A DNA stretch of 23,903 nucleotides. It comes from Syntrophaceae bacterium UBA5764 (GTDB taxonomy: Bacteria > Desulfobacterota > Syntrophia > Syntrophales > Smithellaceae). Positions within the stretch are counted from its first letter, which is position 1; the number at the start of each line of letters is the position of its first letter. The stretch is taken from positions 11,770 through 35,672 of the forward strand of contig DIEW01000091.1 in NCBI GenBank assembly GCA_002418825.1, in the 5' to 3' direction. Below are positions 1 through 8,021 of this stretch, piece after piece. The notes below the pieces were generated by a model that saw only the letters and a program-made list of their open reading frames with translations, was not told the DNA's origin and searched no databases. The position numbers were made by a program, and so were the translations under genes.

Positions 1-962
1 GCACGGAAAGCGATAATTCGGCCATCCGTTCGGCGCTGACCACGCAGCCGGATAAAAAGCACATAGTAACCAGCCGTGTCGAGCATCCGGCGGTACGCGC
101 TTTGTGCGCGCATCTGTCCACGCAGGGGTACCGTATTACCGAGCTTCCCGTGGACAAAAATGGCATCCTCGATTTGGAGAATCTGGAAAAAAGCATGACG
201 CCGGATACAGCGGTGGTTAGTCTGATGTGGGGCAACAATGAAACGGGCGTTATTTTTCCTGTGGAAGAGGCGGCGGCAATGGCACACGACAGAGGGATAT
301 TATTTCACACGGATGCCGTCCAGACTGTGGGCAAGATACATATAAACATGAAAAACAATGTCATCGATATGCTTTCTATTTCCGGTCATAAACTCCACGC
401 GCCTAAAGGAATTGGCGTTTTATACATCAGACGCGGCACAAAATACGTTCCTTATCTTATCGGCGGGCATCAGGAAAAGGAACGGCGTGGCGGAACGGAA
501 AACGCTCCCTCGATTATCGGACTGGGAAAAGCCTGCGAACTGGCCGCAAAAAATATGGAAAAGGAAAACACGTATGTAAAAAAACTGCGGGATAAGCTGG
601 AAGCGGAGCTTTTAAAAAGAATACCGCAAAGCCGCGTGAACGGCGATACCAATGATCGTTTGCCCAATACTACGAACATCAGTTTTGAATATGTGGAAGG
701 GGAGGCCATACTGCTGCTGATGAACGAACTGGGCATATGCGCTTCTTCCGGCTCGGCCTGCACTTCCGGCTCTTTGCAGCCATCGCATGTTCTGCGCGCG
801 ATGGGCGTGCCTTTTACCATGGCCCACGGCTCCGTGCGCTTCAGTTTAAGCATTTATAACACGGACAAAGAAATTGACTTTGTTATTGAGAAAATGCCGG
901 GAATTATCGAACGCCTGCGCGGCATGTCGCCTTTCTGGAATCAGTCCTGCACCAATCAATAA
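1..962 (+). CDS. nifS: NifS-type cysteine desulfurase, 5'-truncated by the window edge
   Basis: Pyridoxal-phosphate enzyme that takes sulfur from L-cysteine, forms a persulfide and feeds Fe-S cluster assembly. The frame is open from position 3 and already starts inside the family with TESDN, the conserved stretch that follows the PLP-phosphate site, so about 70 N-terminal residues lie outside the window. Visible hallmarks are GNNETG, HTDAVQ (cofactor-binding Asp and Gln), SGHKLHAPKG with the Schiff-base lysine, RRGGTENAP, and CASSGSACTSG, which holds the active-site cysteine in a mobile loop. The ending RGMSPFW is typical of NifS rather than SufS. It stops with TAA 38 bp short of the convergent PAS/GGDEF/EAL gene. 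Its closeness to nadA and an Rrf2 regulator suggests a role in loading the NadA cluster, which is inference. A TTG at 102 is internal and is not a start. Confidence 0.93.
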   Translation, partial: TESDNSAIRSALTTQPDKKHIVTSRVEHPAVRALCAHLSTQGYRITELPVDKNGILDLENLEKSMTPDTAVVSLMWGNNETGVIFPVEEAAAMAHDRGILFHTDAVQTVGKIHINMKNNVIDMLSISGHKLHAPKGIGVLYIRRGTKYVPYLIGGHQEKERRGGTENAPSIIGLGKACELAAKNMEKENTYVKKLRDKLEAELLKRIPQSRVNGDTNDRLPNTTNISFEYVEGEAILLLMNELGICASSGSACTSGSLQPSHVLRAMGVPFTMAHGSVRFSLSIYNTDKEIDFVIEKMPGIIERLRGMSPFWNQSCTNQ

Positions 963-1000
963 TGCGAAAAATGATTAATAGTAAATTCGTGGTGACTTTA

Positions 1001-4000
1001 TTATTTAAATGCAGAAGACGGTGAGTGTTGCGCCAATAAGCGCGCAAATTCATCCGGCGGTATAGGTTTACTGAAATAAAATCCCTGAATTTCATCGCAG
1101 GATCGCTGACGTAAAAATTCCAGTTGTTCTTCTGTTTCCACCCCCTCGGCGACTACCGTAAGGCTCAAAGTTTTGCCCATGGCAATAATCACTTCCGTAA
1201 TGGCTTTATCTTCCGTGTTTTCCGGTATGTTGCGGATGAAAGAACGGTCAACTTTGAGAGTATCCACGGGGAAATGTTTGATTTGAGCAAGAGAAGAATA
1301 GCCGGTACCAAAATCGTCAATAGCCAAACGCACCCCCAGTTTTTTTATTTGCGTCAAAACGGAAATCATGCGCCCGGGATTGTGCATAACCATGCTTTCT
1401 GTGATTTCCAATTCCAGAAGCTCGGGTGCCATTCCTGAATCTTTCAGGGCTTTTTCTATATCCTCAATAAGATTTTCATCCACAAGCTGACGCAATGATA
1501 AGTTGACGGCCATGCAGACCGGCGGCAGGCCTTCTTTTTGCCAGGCGACATTTTGCATACACGCGGTTCGCAAAACCCAGCGGCCTATGGGGATAATAAG
1601 GCTTGTTTCTTCAGCCACGGGAATAAACTGCATGGGGGTAACTTGCCCCAGCTTGGGATTATTCCAGCGCAGCAGCGCTTCCACGCCCGTGATTGTTCCT
1701 GTTTTAAAATCAAGTTTTGCCTGATAGACAAGCGCCAGCTCGTTTCTTTCCAGAGCAAAACGAAGCTGCGTTTCGATGGAAAGCCTTTCGACAGATTGAG
1801 GCTTTATATCTGAGGAATAAAGTTGAAAATTATTCTTTCCTGCTTCTTTGGCAGAATACATGGCGATATCGGCGTTTTTCATAAGGGTCTGTTCATCATC
1901 GCCGTCTTTAGGGTAGATGCAAATGCCAATACTGGCGGTGACGCGGCATTCCTGGGACATGATTGAAACGGGTTTCATTGCCTCTGCTAAAAGTTTGTGA
2001 GCCACGGTGATGGCCTGTCCCGCGTCGTTTATTTCTTCAATCATGGCCACGAATTCATCACCACCCAAACGGGCGACAACATCCGTGGCGCGAAGTGTTT
2101 GGCGGAAACGCACCGCAATTTCCTGCAGGAGCTGATCGCCGGCTTCGTGACCCAGTGTATCATTGATAATTTTAAAGCGGTCTAAATCAATAAAGAACAC
2201 AGCCAATTTGCGGTTGTAGCGCTTTGCCGCCTGAATGGCGTGATTTAATAACTGGCCAAACAATGTCCGATTGGGAAGCCCTGTTAGGCCGTCATGTGTG
2301 GCCAGATACTGAATTTGTTCTTCCTGGCGCTTTCGTTCAGTAACATCGCGGGCAATGCCCCTAAATCCAACGGATTCACCTTGAGCATTCCTGATTAAAT
2401 TGACGGATATTTCATTATATGTTCTTGTGCCATCCTTTTTGAACAAAGCAAGGTCATATGATTTAATCGGTTTTCCTGTTTGGTAGATATTCGAAAAAAG
2501 ATTAAAGAGTTCTTTATATGTTTTTTCGTCAACAAAGAGACTTGATTTTTTGCCGATTATTTCTTCACACGAATACCCGGTATTTCTACATTCCGCGTCA
2601 TTAACAAAAGTGAATCTGCCGCTTAGATCCGTCTCAAAATATCCGTCTTCCATTTGCTCGATAATGGTGCGATACCTTTCTTCGGACTGGCGGATTTGTT
2701 CTTCCATTTGTTTGCGTTCGGTGATGTCGCGGGAAACACCGCGGAAGCCGATAGCCTTGCCTTGAGCATCTTTTATCAGGGTTACCGATGTTTCGTAAAT
2801 TACCGGCGTGCCGTCTTTCTTAACAGAAAATATCTCCATGGATTCAATTGGTTTGCCGGTCAGAAAAAGTTTAGTGTAGGCCTGCGACGCTTTTTTATAA
2901 TTATCTTCGTACGGCATGTGTTGCCGGCTGTTCATTCCGATTATTTCGTCTCTGGAATATCCGAGTAGTCTGCAATTGGCGTCATTGACAAAAGTGTAGT
3001 TGCCGGCAAGGTCAAGCTCAAAGTATCCCTCCTGGATACTATACAAAATATTGCGGTATTTTTCTTCGCTCTGGCGCAGGGCTTCTTCCATTTGTTTGCG
3101 TTCGGTAATGTCGCGGGCAATGCCGCGGAAACCAATAATATTGCCTTTTTCGTCTTTCCGAGGGAAGCCGGATAGTTCAGCAATTCCAATTGTGCCGTCC
3201 TTGTGAAGCGCTCTGTAAGTAATATTTCTTTCCGGTTTACCTGTTTTATAGATTTTGTTAAAGGCACCGCGAACAAGGGGAATGTCTTCCTTGACCATGT
3301 ATTCAGAAGAATCTTTTCCTAAAAGCTTTTCAGGTGTAGTGGCTAACAAGCGGGCGTTTGTTTCGGTTACAAACGTGTATTTTCCGGTAAGATCGACTTC
3401 AAAATAACCGTCATTCATTTCTTCCAGTATTGTCCGGTACTTCTCTTCCGATTCCGTAAGCAAACTTTGCATTTGCTTACGCTTGGTAATATCGCGCGAG
3501 ATACCTCGAAAACCAGTCTTTTTACCGTCTTTGTCTGTAATAAGAGATAAAGACAATTCAAATATTCCTTTTGTGCCGTCTTTTCTTATGCATTCCATCT
3601 CTAGGATGGAAGGATTGCCAGTTTTATATACCTCCCTGTAAAACTGTTCTGTTTTTTTAAAATTTTGTTCATCCTGGAACATACGGCTATTCTTACCAAT
3701 CAGTTCCTCGCGCGTATAGAGGAGGTGTCGGCAAAGCATATCATTGAAAAAAGTGAGATTGCCGGAAATGTCTGTCTCATAATAAGTGTCATCAATTGAC
3801 TCAATGATAGAGCGGTACTTATTCTCGGAGCGATGCAGGGCCTCTTCCATTTGTTTGCGGTCGGTGATATCGCGGGAAATTCCCCGGAAGCCGATGATTT
3901 CTCTCTTTGCGTTTTTGAGTGCTGTTACGGAAATTTCGTTGTATGCCCTGGTTCCGTTTTTTCTGATGAAAGAAAGGTCATAGGATTTTACCGGTATTTC

Positions 4001-5545
4001 CGTTTTATAAATTTTATAAAAGAGGCGAGCTAGCTCTTTGTTGATTTTTTCGTCCGCATATTGTTTGTAGCTCATTCCGATTAATTCTTTACGGGCATAT
4101 CCGAGATTCTGGCACTGCGCGTCATTGAGATATGTAAACTTTCCGTAAAGATCCACTTCAAAATAACCGTCCGTCATGTTTTCAATAATACTGCGATATC
4201 TTTCTTCGGACTGGCGAAGAAATTCTTCCATGTTTTTACGCTGGGTGATATCGCGGGAAATTCCCCGGAAGCCGATCGGCACGCCGGAACTGTCCCTGAT
4301 TAAGGAAATGGAAACTTCGGAAACACCGGTAGTTCCGTCTTTTCGGATAATTTGCATTTCCAATGCTTTGTTGGATATGCCTGTTTCGTATACTTGTCTG
4401 AAGGCAAGATAAGTTTTTTTCGCTTCTTCAGGCGTTTGATACGCGCGATTATCCGTTCCGATTAATTCCTCGCGGGAATATTTAAGGTGCTGACAGATAA
4501 TATCGTTAAGAAACGTGTATTTGCCGGTAAGGTCAATTTCAAAATACCCGTCCTGGATAGTCTCAATCGTACTGCGGTATTTTTCTTCGCTGTGGCGCAG
4601 GGCTTCTTCCATTTGTTTGCGTTCGGTGATATCGCGCGCTATCCCGCGGAAGCCGGCAGGTTTGCCTTGGGTGTCTCTGAGTAATGATATAGAAACATTA
4701 TGAATAACTCTGTTGCCGTCTTTTTTGGCAAAGTGCAATTCATGCGATTTGACGGCTTTGCCTGTTTTGCAGATATCCACAAAAAAGCGGTGTATCTCTT
4801 TGGCGCTTTTTTCGTCAGCATAAAAAAGATTGTTTTTGCCTATCAACTCTTCCTTTTTATAACCGAGTAATCTGCATTCGGCGTTGTTAACAAAGGTAAA
4901 ATTACCCGTAAGATCCGTTTCGAAACATCCGTCTTCCATTTGTTCTATTATGTTTCGGTATCTTTCTTCGGACTGCCTAATTAATCTCTCCGAGTTTTTG
5001 CGCTCGGTAATATCAAAATAAGTGGCCAAAATTCGGTCGGAAGTGCGCGCGCATGATTGACACGCGTGACGTATTGACCCGTCTTTGCAGGTGATACTTA
5101 CATCGATGTATTCGGTAGCATTGTTTTTTCCCGAAAGCAGGTCGAGAAGGGAAGGGGTCATCTCCTCACGATATGCGGAATCCGGATAAGCCAGAGAATG
5201 CCATGCGGCAATTGTGGGAATGTCCTCAGCCGTGTAACCAAAAAGTTCCTGAAATTTCCGGTTGGCGTATAAAATGTTTCCTTCTGAATCTGACCAGAAA
5301 ATACCCGCCGGGATGATATCCATTGCTAACCGCGGCTCTTCCTGTTTTTTGGGCCGTTGTTTTTCCTCCTGATCAGAGCCGTCGGCATTCGCTAAATTTT
5401 TTGAAGAATTAGAAAGTTTTCCTTCTCGGGCGGATGCGGGTCTTTTTTTGGGCATCTTTTTTTGTTTTGTTTTGAGAGGTGACTTTTTTGGGGAAATTAT
5501 TTTTGCCGAACCGGTCTTAATATTAGGCCTGGATTTTACCGCCAT
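1001..5545 (-). CDS. Multi-PAS diguanylate cyclase/phosphodiesterase (8 PAS + GGDEF + EAL)
   Basis: Cytoplasmic c-di-GMP enzyme of 1,514 residues (1,515 if the adjacent GTG is used). Residues 1-70 are Lys/Pro/Ser-rich and probably disordered. A divergent PAS follows at about 75-185. Seven closely similar PAS+PAC units of 126-128 residues then run from about 199 to 1075, each ending in GFRGI(S/A)RDIT.RK and a short helical linker. GGDEF (about 1085-1240) has intact RLGGDEF and an RxxD inhibitory site (RATD) five residues before it. EAL (about 1260-1505) keeps EALLRW, the NLS asparagine, ELEITES, DDFGTGYSS, LKVD, EGVE and QGF, so both activities look intact. No membrane segment is visible, so the input is probably a cytosolic ligand, redox state or partner. 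The start is GTG at 5548 or ATG at 5545. A GGAGA box sits 8 nt before the ATG, which I prefer. The gene lies 160 bp downstream of nadA on the same strand. Confidence 0.95.
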   Translation of the reverse strand: MAVKSRPNIKTGSAKIISPKKSPLKTKQKKMPKKRPASAREGKLSNSSKNLANADGSDQEEKQRPKKQEEPRLAMDIIPAGIFWSDSEGNILYANRKFQELFGYTAEDIPTIAAWHSLAYPDSAYREEMTPSLLDLLSGKNNATEYIDVSITCKDGSIRHACQSCARTSDRILATYFDITERKNSERLIRQSEERYRNIIEQMEDGCFETDLTGNFTFVNNAECRLLGYKKEELIGKNNLFYADEKSAKEIHRFFVDICKTGKAVKSHELHFAKKDGNRVIHNVSISLLRDTQGKPAGFRGIARDITERKQMEEALRHSEEKYRSTIETIQDGYFEIDLTGKYTFLNDIICQHLKYSREELIGTDNRAYQTPEEAKKTYLAFRQVYETGISNKALEMQIIRKDGTTGVSEVSISLIRDSSGVPIGFRGISRDITQRKNMEEFLRQSEERYRSIIENMTDGYFEVDLYGKFTYLNDAQCQNLGYARKELIGMSYKQYADEKINKELARLFYKIYKTEIPVKSYDLSFIRKNGTRAYNEISVTALKNAKREIIGFRGISRDITDRKQMEEALHRSENKYRSIIESIDDTYYETDISGNLTFFNDMLCRHLLYTREELIGKNSRMFQDEQNFKKTEQFYREVYKTGNPSILEMECIRKDGTKGIFELSLSLITDKDGKKTGFRGISRDITKRKQMQSLLTESEEKYRTILEEMNDGYFEVDLTGKYTFVTETNARLLATTPEKLLGKDSSEYMVKEDIPLVRGAFNKIYKTGKPERNITYRALHKDGTIGIAELSGFPRKDEKGNIIGFRGIARDITERKQMEEALRQSEEKYRNILYSIQEGYFELDLAGNYTFVNDANCRLLGYSRDEIIGMNSRQHMPYEDNYKKASQAYTKLFLTGKPIESMEIFSVKKDGTPVIYETSVTLIKDAQGKAIGFRGVSRDITERKQMEEQIRQSEERYRTIIEQMEDGYFETDLSGRFTFVNDAECRNTGYSCEEIIGKKSSLFVDEKTYKELFNLFSNIYQTGKPIKSYDLALFKKDGTRTYNEISVNLIRNAQGESVGFRGIARDVTERKRQEEQIQYLATHDGLTGLPNRTLFGQLLNHAIQAAKRYNRKLAVFFIDLDRFKIINDTLGHEAGDQLLQEIAVRFRQTLRATDVVARLGGDEFVAMIEEINDAGQAITVAHKLLAEAMKPVSIMSQECRVTASIGICIYPKDGDDEQTLMKNADIAMYSAKEAGKNNFQLYSSDIKPQSVERLSIETQLRFALERNELALVYQAKLDFKTGTITGVEALLRWNNPKLGQVTPMQFIPVAEETSLIIPIGRWVLRTACMQNVAWQKEGLPPVCMAVNLSLRQLVDENLIEDIEKALKDSGMAPELLELEITESMVMHNPGRMISVLTQIKKLGVRLAIDDFGTGYSSLAQIKHFPVDTLKVDRSFIRNIPENTEDKAITEVIIAMGKTLSLTVVAEGVETEEQLEFLRQRSCDEIQGFYFSKPIPPDEFARLLAQHSPSSAFK
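2324..4954 (-). repeat. Seven tandem PAS-coding repeats of about 381 bp
   Basis: Residues about 199-1075 of the GGDEF/EAL protein are seven units with a period of 126-128 codons, measured from the DG(Y/C)FE-type motif of one unit to the next (residues 206, 333, 460, 587, 713, 840 and 968). Similarity is also visible in the DNA: the 15-mer TTCCATTTGTTTGCG on the + strand recurs at 2702, 3086, 3845 and 4607, that is at 384, 759 and 762 bp. Degenerate copies fill the missing phases near 3464 and 4226. This explains the periodic spurious reading frames seen on the opposite strand. Confidence 0.9.
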
Positions 5546-5621
5546 CACGCTGGTCTCCGCATAATGTGCAAACTATGATATCTTTATACACCATCAGTTT
5601 TTAATTGAAAAGAAATTATTT

Positions 5622-5645
5622 GCAAAGCGCGGCAAAGCGCTAAAG
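5622..5645 (-). terminator. Weak hairpin between nadA and the PAS gene
   Basis: The 160-bp gap between nadA and the PAS gene holds AGCGC/GCGCT arms at 5626-5630 and 5637-5641 around a 6-nt loop. On the minus strand it is followed by a T-rich stretch. The same place carries a direct repeat, GCAAAGCGC twice at 5622 and 5632. It could attenuate transcription from nadA into the c-di-GMP gene. The stem is only 5 bp, so this is a tentative call. Confidence 0.25.
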
Positions 5646-5708
5646 AAGCGAGCAAGTTATTTTAAGGTCGGGTTTCGGCATGAATCGGCAAAAGCTGATT
5701 GCCGGAAA

Positions 5709-6614
5709 TCAGATTATTTGCAGCATTCTTTCGATGGAAAGTCTTGCTTTATCCATAATTCCCGGTTTAATAGTAATTTGGTGGGAAAAATTCTCCAGCG
5801 ACCAGAGAACTTTTCCCAGATTTATCTTTTTCATGTTTGGACAAATGACGTTTCCGGAGACAGGATAAAAACTTTTTGCCGGATTCTCTTTTTTCAGACG
5901 GTAAATGATGCCCGGTTCCGTCCCGATAATAAATTCATTAGCTTTATTATTTTGCGCGTATTCGCACATCTTTTCCGTGGAAAGCACCGCATCGGCCAGG
6001 CGCGTGACTTCCGGCCTGCATTCCGGATGCGCAATGACTTTAGCACGCGGATGCAGGGTTTTCGCTTCGTTTATATCCTTCGGCGATATGCGGGCGTGTG
6101 TCGGGCAAAAACCATCCCACACAATAAATTTGTGATTCAGTTGGTCGGACACATACCGCGCAAGATATTTATCGGGAACGAAAATTATTTCCCTGTTGGT
6201 TTTTAAAATATGCCGCGCCATTTTCAGGGCGTTGGAAGAAGTGCAGCAATAATCGCACTCCGCTTTCACGGCGGCGGACGTGTTGACGTAGCAAACGGTT
6301 ACGGCATCGGGATGTTTCTTTTTAAGGTTTTTTAAACCGTCCGGGGTAATCATATCCGCCATCGGACAGCCGGCACTATTGTCCGGAAGCAGGACAATTT
6401 TTCGCGGCGATAATATTTTTGCTGTCTCGGCCATGAAATGGACGCCGCAGAATACGATAATATCGGCGTCCGTCCGCGAGGCTTCAATGCTTAGACCTAA
6501 AGAATCTCCGACAAAATCAGCGATGTCATGAATTTCCGGAAGCTGGTAGTTGTGCGCAAGAATGACGGCATTTTTTTCTTTTTTTAAATCCATTATCTTT
6601 TTTTCAATTTTCAT
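5709..6614 (-). CDS. nadA: Quinolinate synthase NadA
   Basis: Condenses iminoaspartate with dihydroxyacetone phosphate to quinolinate in de novo NAD synthesis, using a [4Fe-4S] cluster as Lewis acid. The 301-residue length fits the compact NadA class. The sequence has AHNYQLPEIHDIADFVGDSL near the start, CGVHFMAETAKIL, and cysteines at 83 (NSAGCPMAD), 170 (DGFCPTHARI) and 258 (NVICPNMKK). These match the spacing of the three known cluster ligands. HPEC and GTEPG motifs are also present. No nadB or nadC is in the window. The gene starts 18 bp after the Rrf2 regulator gene stop, so the two are almost certainly co-transcribed. Because the enzyme depends on Fe-S, control by a cluster-binding regulator would make sense. 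Confidence 0.96.
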   Translation of the reverse strand: MKIEKKIMDLKKEKNAVILAHNYQLPEIHDIADFVGDSLGLSIEASRTDADIIVFCGVHFMAETAKILSPRKIVLLPDNSAGCPMADMITPDGLKNLKKKHPDAVTVCYVNTSAAVKAECDYCCTSSNALKMARHILKTNREIIFVPDKYLARYVSDQLNHKFIVWDGFCPTHARISPKDINEAKTLHPRAKVIAHPECRPEVTRLADAVLSTEKMCEYAQNNKANEFIIGTEPGIIYRLKKENPAKSFYPVSGNVICPNMKKINLGKVLWSLENFSHQITIKPGIMDKARLSIERMLQII

Positions 6615-6632
6615 AGTAAAACTCTCACATTT

Positions 6633-7043
6633 TTACTCTGTTTTTGATTGTATCAGTTGTGCCAGGGTAATATTATTTAAAGTATCGCTTATCTTGTTCC
6701 CCAGAGCGCTCCATATGTTTCGTGTGGGACAGGTGGATGAACGGTGGCAGAAAGAATTGTTTTTTATACATTCCACCAAAACAATTTCTCCTTCCAAAGC
6801 TTCGATGATATTCCGCAGCGATATTTCTTCCGGGTTTTTGGCTAAGCTGTATCCGCCTCGAGCTCCGCGTCGTGATTTGACCAGGCCGGCGGTACGCAAA
6901 GAAATAACGATTAAGCTCAAATATTTTTCTGATATTTCTTCGATGAAGGCGATATTTTTTAAAAAGACAGGTTTATTCCCGTAAGCGCAAGCCAGCGCCG
7001 CCATTAATCGTACGCCGTATCTGGCCCGTGTGGAAAGTTTCAT
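6633..7043 (-). CDS. Rrf2-family (IscR-like) transcriptional regulator
   Basis: A 136-residue winged-helix regulator. The N-terminus MKLSTRARYGVRLMAALA is the classic Rrf2 opening. The recognition helix and wing follow as LKNIAFIEEISEKYLS...VKSRRGARGGYSLAK. The effector segment has Cys92, Cys99 and Cys105 (VEC, SFC, STC), close to the Cys92/98/104 set that binds [2Fe-2S] in IscR, so an Fe-S sensing role is likely. The family also includes NsrR (NO) and CymR (cysteine), so the ligand is not certain. It is the first gene of an operon with nadA, and a palindrome overlapping its putative promoter suggests autoregulation. Confidence 0.93.
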   Translation of the reverse strand: MKLSTRARYGVRLMAALACAYGNKPVFLKNIAFIEEISEKYLSLIVISLRTAGLVKSRRGARGGYSLAKNPEEISLRNIIEALEGEIVLVECIKNNSFCHRSSTCPTRNIWSALGNKISDTLNNITLAQLIQSKTE

Positions 7044-7128
7044 CGGTTGTCCCGTTAATTAAAAAATGCGCACTTTCATTAAAGGACATAAAAGAAAGTT
7101 TTTAAAATCGACAATTTAGAAAATGCCA

Positions 7129-7148
7129 TTTAATGGCTAGCAATTAAA
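7129..7148. promoter_or_regulatory. Near-perfect palindrome, candidate Rrf2 operator
   Basis: TTTAATGGCTAGCAATTAAA matches its own reverse complement at 18 of 20 positions. It has arms TTTAAT/ATTAAA and a GCTAGC core. It lies 86 bp upstream of the Rrf2 gene start and covers the likely -10 region of that gene. Rrf2 proteins bind dyads of about this size as dimers, so this is the best operator candidate. The assignment to this regulator is inference. Confidence 0.45.
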
Positions 7149-7169
7149 AGATAAAAGATTAATTGTCAA
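7141..7169 (-). promoter_or_regulatory. Possible sigma70 promoter for rrf2-nadA
   Basis: On the minus strand a perfect -35 TTGACA (7164-7169) is followed after 17 nt by TAATTG (7141-7146), a poor -10. The -10 falls inside the palindrome at 7129-7148, the usual geometry for a repressed promoter. A weak -10 is also common at activated promoters. Confidence 0.35.
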
Positions 7170-7246
7170 GAACTAAGTTTTTTATCGACGGTTGGACAGG
7201 TTATGCTTAATTTAAATGACTTAGATTATTATTTATAAGTCATTTG

Positions 7247-7801
7247 TTAGCTTCCCGCAATTGACCGGACTATATATTCGGCAATCATTTTTCCCAATTC
7301 AGCAGGTATGGCGCGCTCGGGAATAGCGGCGCGCGACGCGGGGGAAAGAATGTTTGCGGTGGATAAATTATCCTTACGCAAAATTTTTCTTGTCTGCGCG
7401 TCAATTAGCTTTACTTCCGCCGACATTTCCGATCTGCCGGTGAATTCTCCGCTCACTCCCCGTGAGGACGAACTGGCCATTTTTATGGTTGTGATGCGTA
7501 TTTTTACGATAAGCGCGTTTGCTTCTTTTGACGAGCTCAGGCGTGTTTTCTCGATAACCGGCGCGGCATTTTTTTCCAAAAGTTCGCTCATGGTTGTGCT
7601 TTCGCAAACAACAACTGCTTCCGGAAATTCTTTTTCCAACTCTTTGCCTACCTCGAATTTTTGCAGGATTATTTTTTTATATGATCTTTCCAAGGGCACG
7701 TATTCAGGTTCAAGAGAAACCATTTTGGCGCAGGAAATCAAGGAAATGATAAATAGGACAAAAAAAATGCTTTTTAAATAATTGCCGGACGTTTTATTCA
7801 C
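7247..7801 (-). CDS. Small lipoprotein, DUF4410-like
   Basis: A 184-residue exported protein of unknown function. A basic N-terminus and a hydrophobic stretch (about residues 10-22) end in LISC, a good lipobox, so it should be lipidated at Cys24. The mature part has a Ser-rich turn (KMASSSSRGVSG) and an alternating strand pattern, SEMSAEVKLIDAQTRKILRK, as in DUF4410/DUF3313-type lipoproteins. I assign that family with moderate confidence. Start is GTG at 7801 with an AAGGGG box six nt upstream. It is transcribed away from the carboxypeptidase gene across a 220-bp AT-rich gap. No catalytic motif is visible. Confidence 0.8.
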   Translation of the reverse strand: MNKTSGNYLKSIFFVLFIISLISCAKMVSLEPEYVPLERSYKKIILQKFEVGKELEKEFPEAVVVCESTTMSELLEKNAAPVIEKTRLSSSKEANALIVKIRITTIKMASSSSRGVSGEFTGRSEMSAEVKLIDAQTRKILRKDNLSTANILSPASRAAIPERAIPAELGKMIAEYIVRSIAGS

Positions 7802-8021
7802 GAAAGTCCCCTTGTGTGATTTTTAAATTATGGCTGATTGCGATTTTATAATAATATTTTTAAAAAAAACAATATAAAAAATAATTTATGCTTGATGGGA
7901 GCAATTGACCGAGAATTAAGTATCAAAAATCAATAGCCTGTCAGATTGAACATAAGGAGTTTATGATTGCTTTTATTATCTTGAACTGTTAGGATTAGGA
8001 TAACAGAAGGGAAATAACCGG
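7802..8021. other. AT-rich divergent intergenic region
   Basis: This gap separates the DUF4410-like lipoprotein gene (-) from the carboxypeptidase gene (+). It holds a weak minus-strand promoter-like pair, TTGTTT (7867-7872) and TATAAA (7845-7850), spaced by 16 nt. It also has a perfect AAGGAG box at 7954-7959 followed by a 9-codon frame at 7963-7992. I see no stable hairpin or known riboswitch. Confidence 0.35.

Noticed and set aside
470..853. 127-codon minus-strand frame inside nifS
   Set aside because: It is the shadow of conserved NifS motifs, including the CASSGSACTSG loop.
2550..4821. Several + strand open frames of 60-104 codons spaced along the PAS gene
   Set aside because: They recur with the PAS period and are antisense shadows of the tandem repeats, with similar peptides such as SSICLRS in each.
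2324..4954. CRISPR-like periodicity
   Set aside because: The period is about 381 bp and in frame with a protein domain, so it is a domain repeat, not an array.
5718..6206. 162-codon + strand frame over nadA
   Set aside because: It is antisense to a fully conserved NadA and has no family-like features.
7308..7781. 157-codon + strand frame antisense to the lipoprotein gene
   Set aside because: The minus-strand frame has a lipobox and a good ribosome site. This one has neither and starts without a ribosome site.
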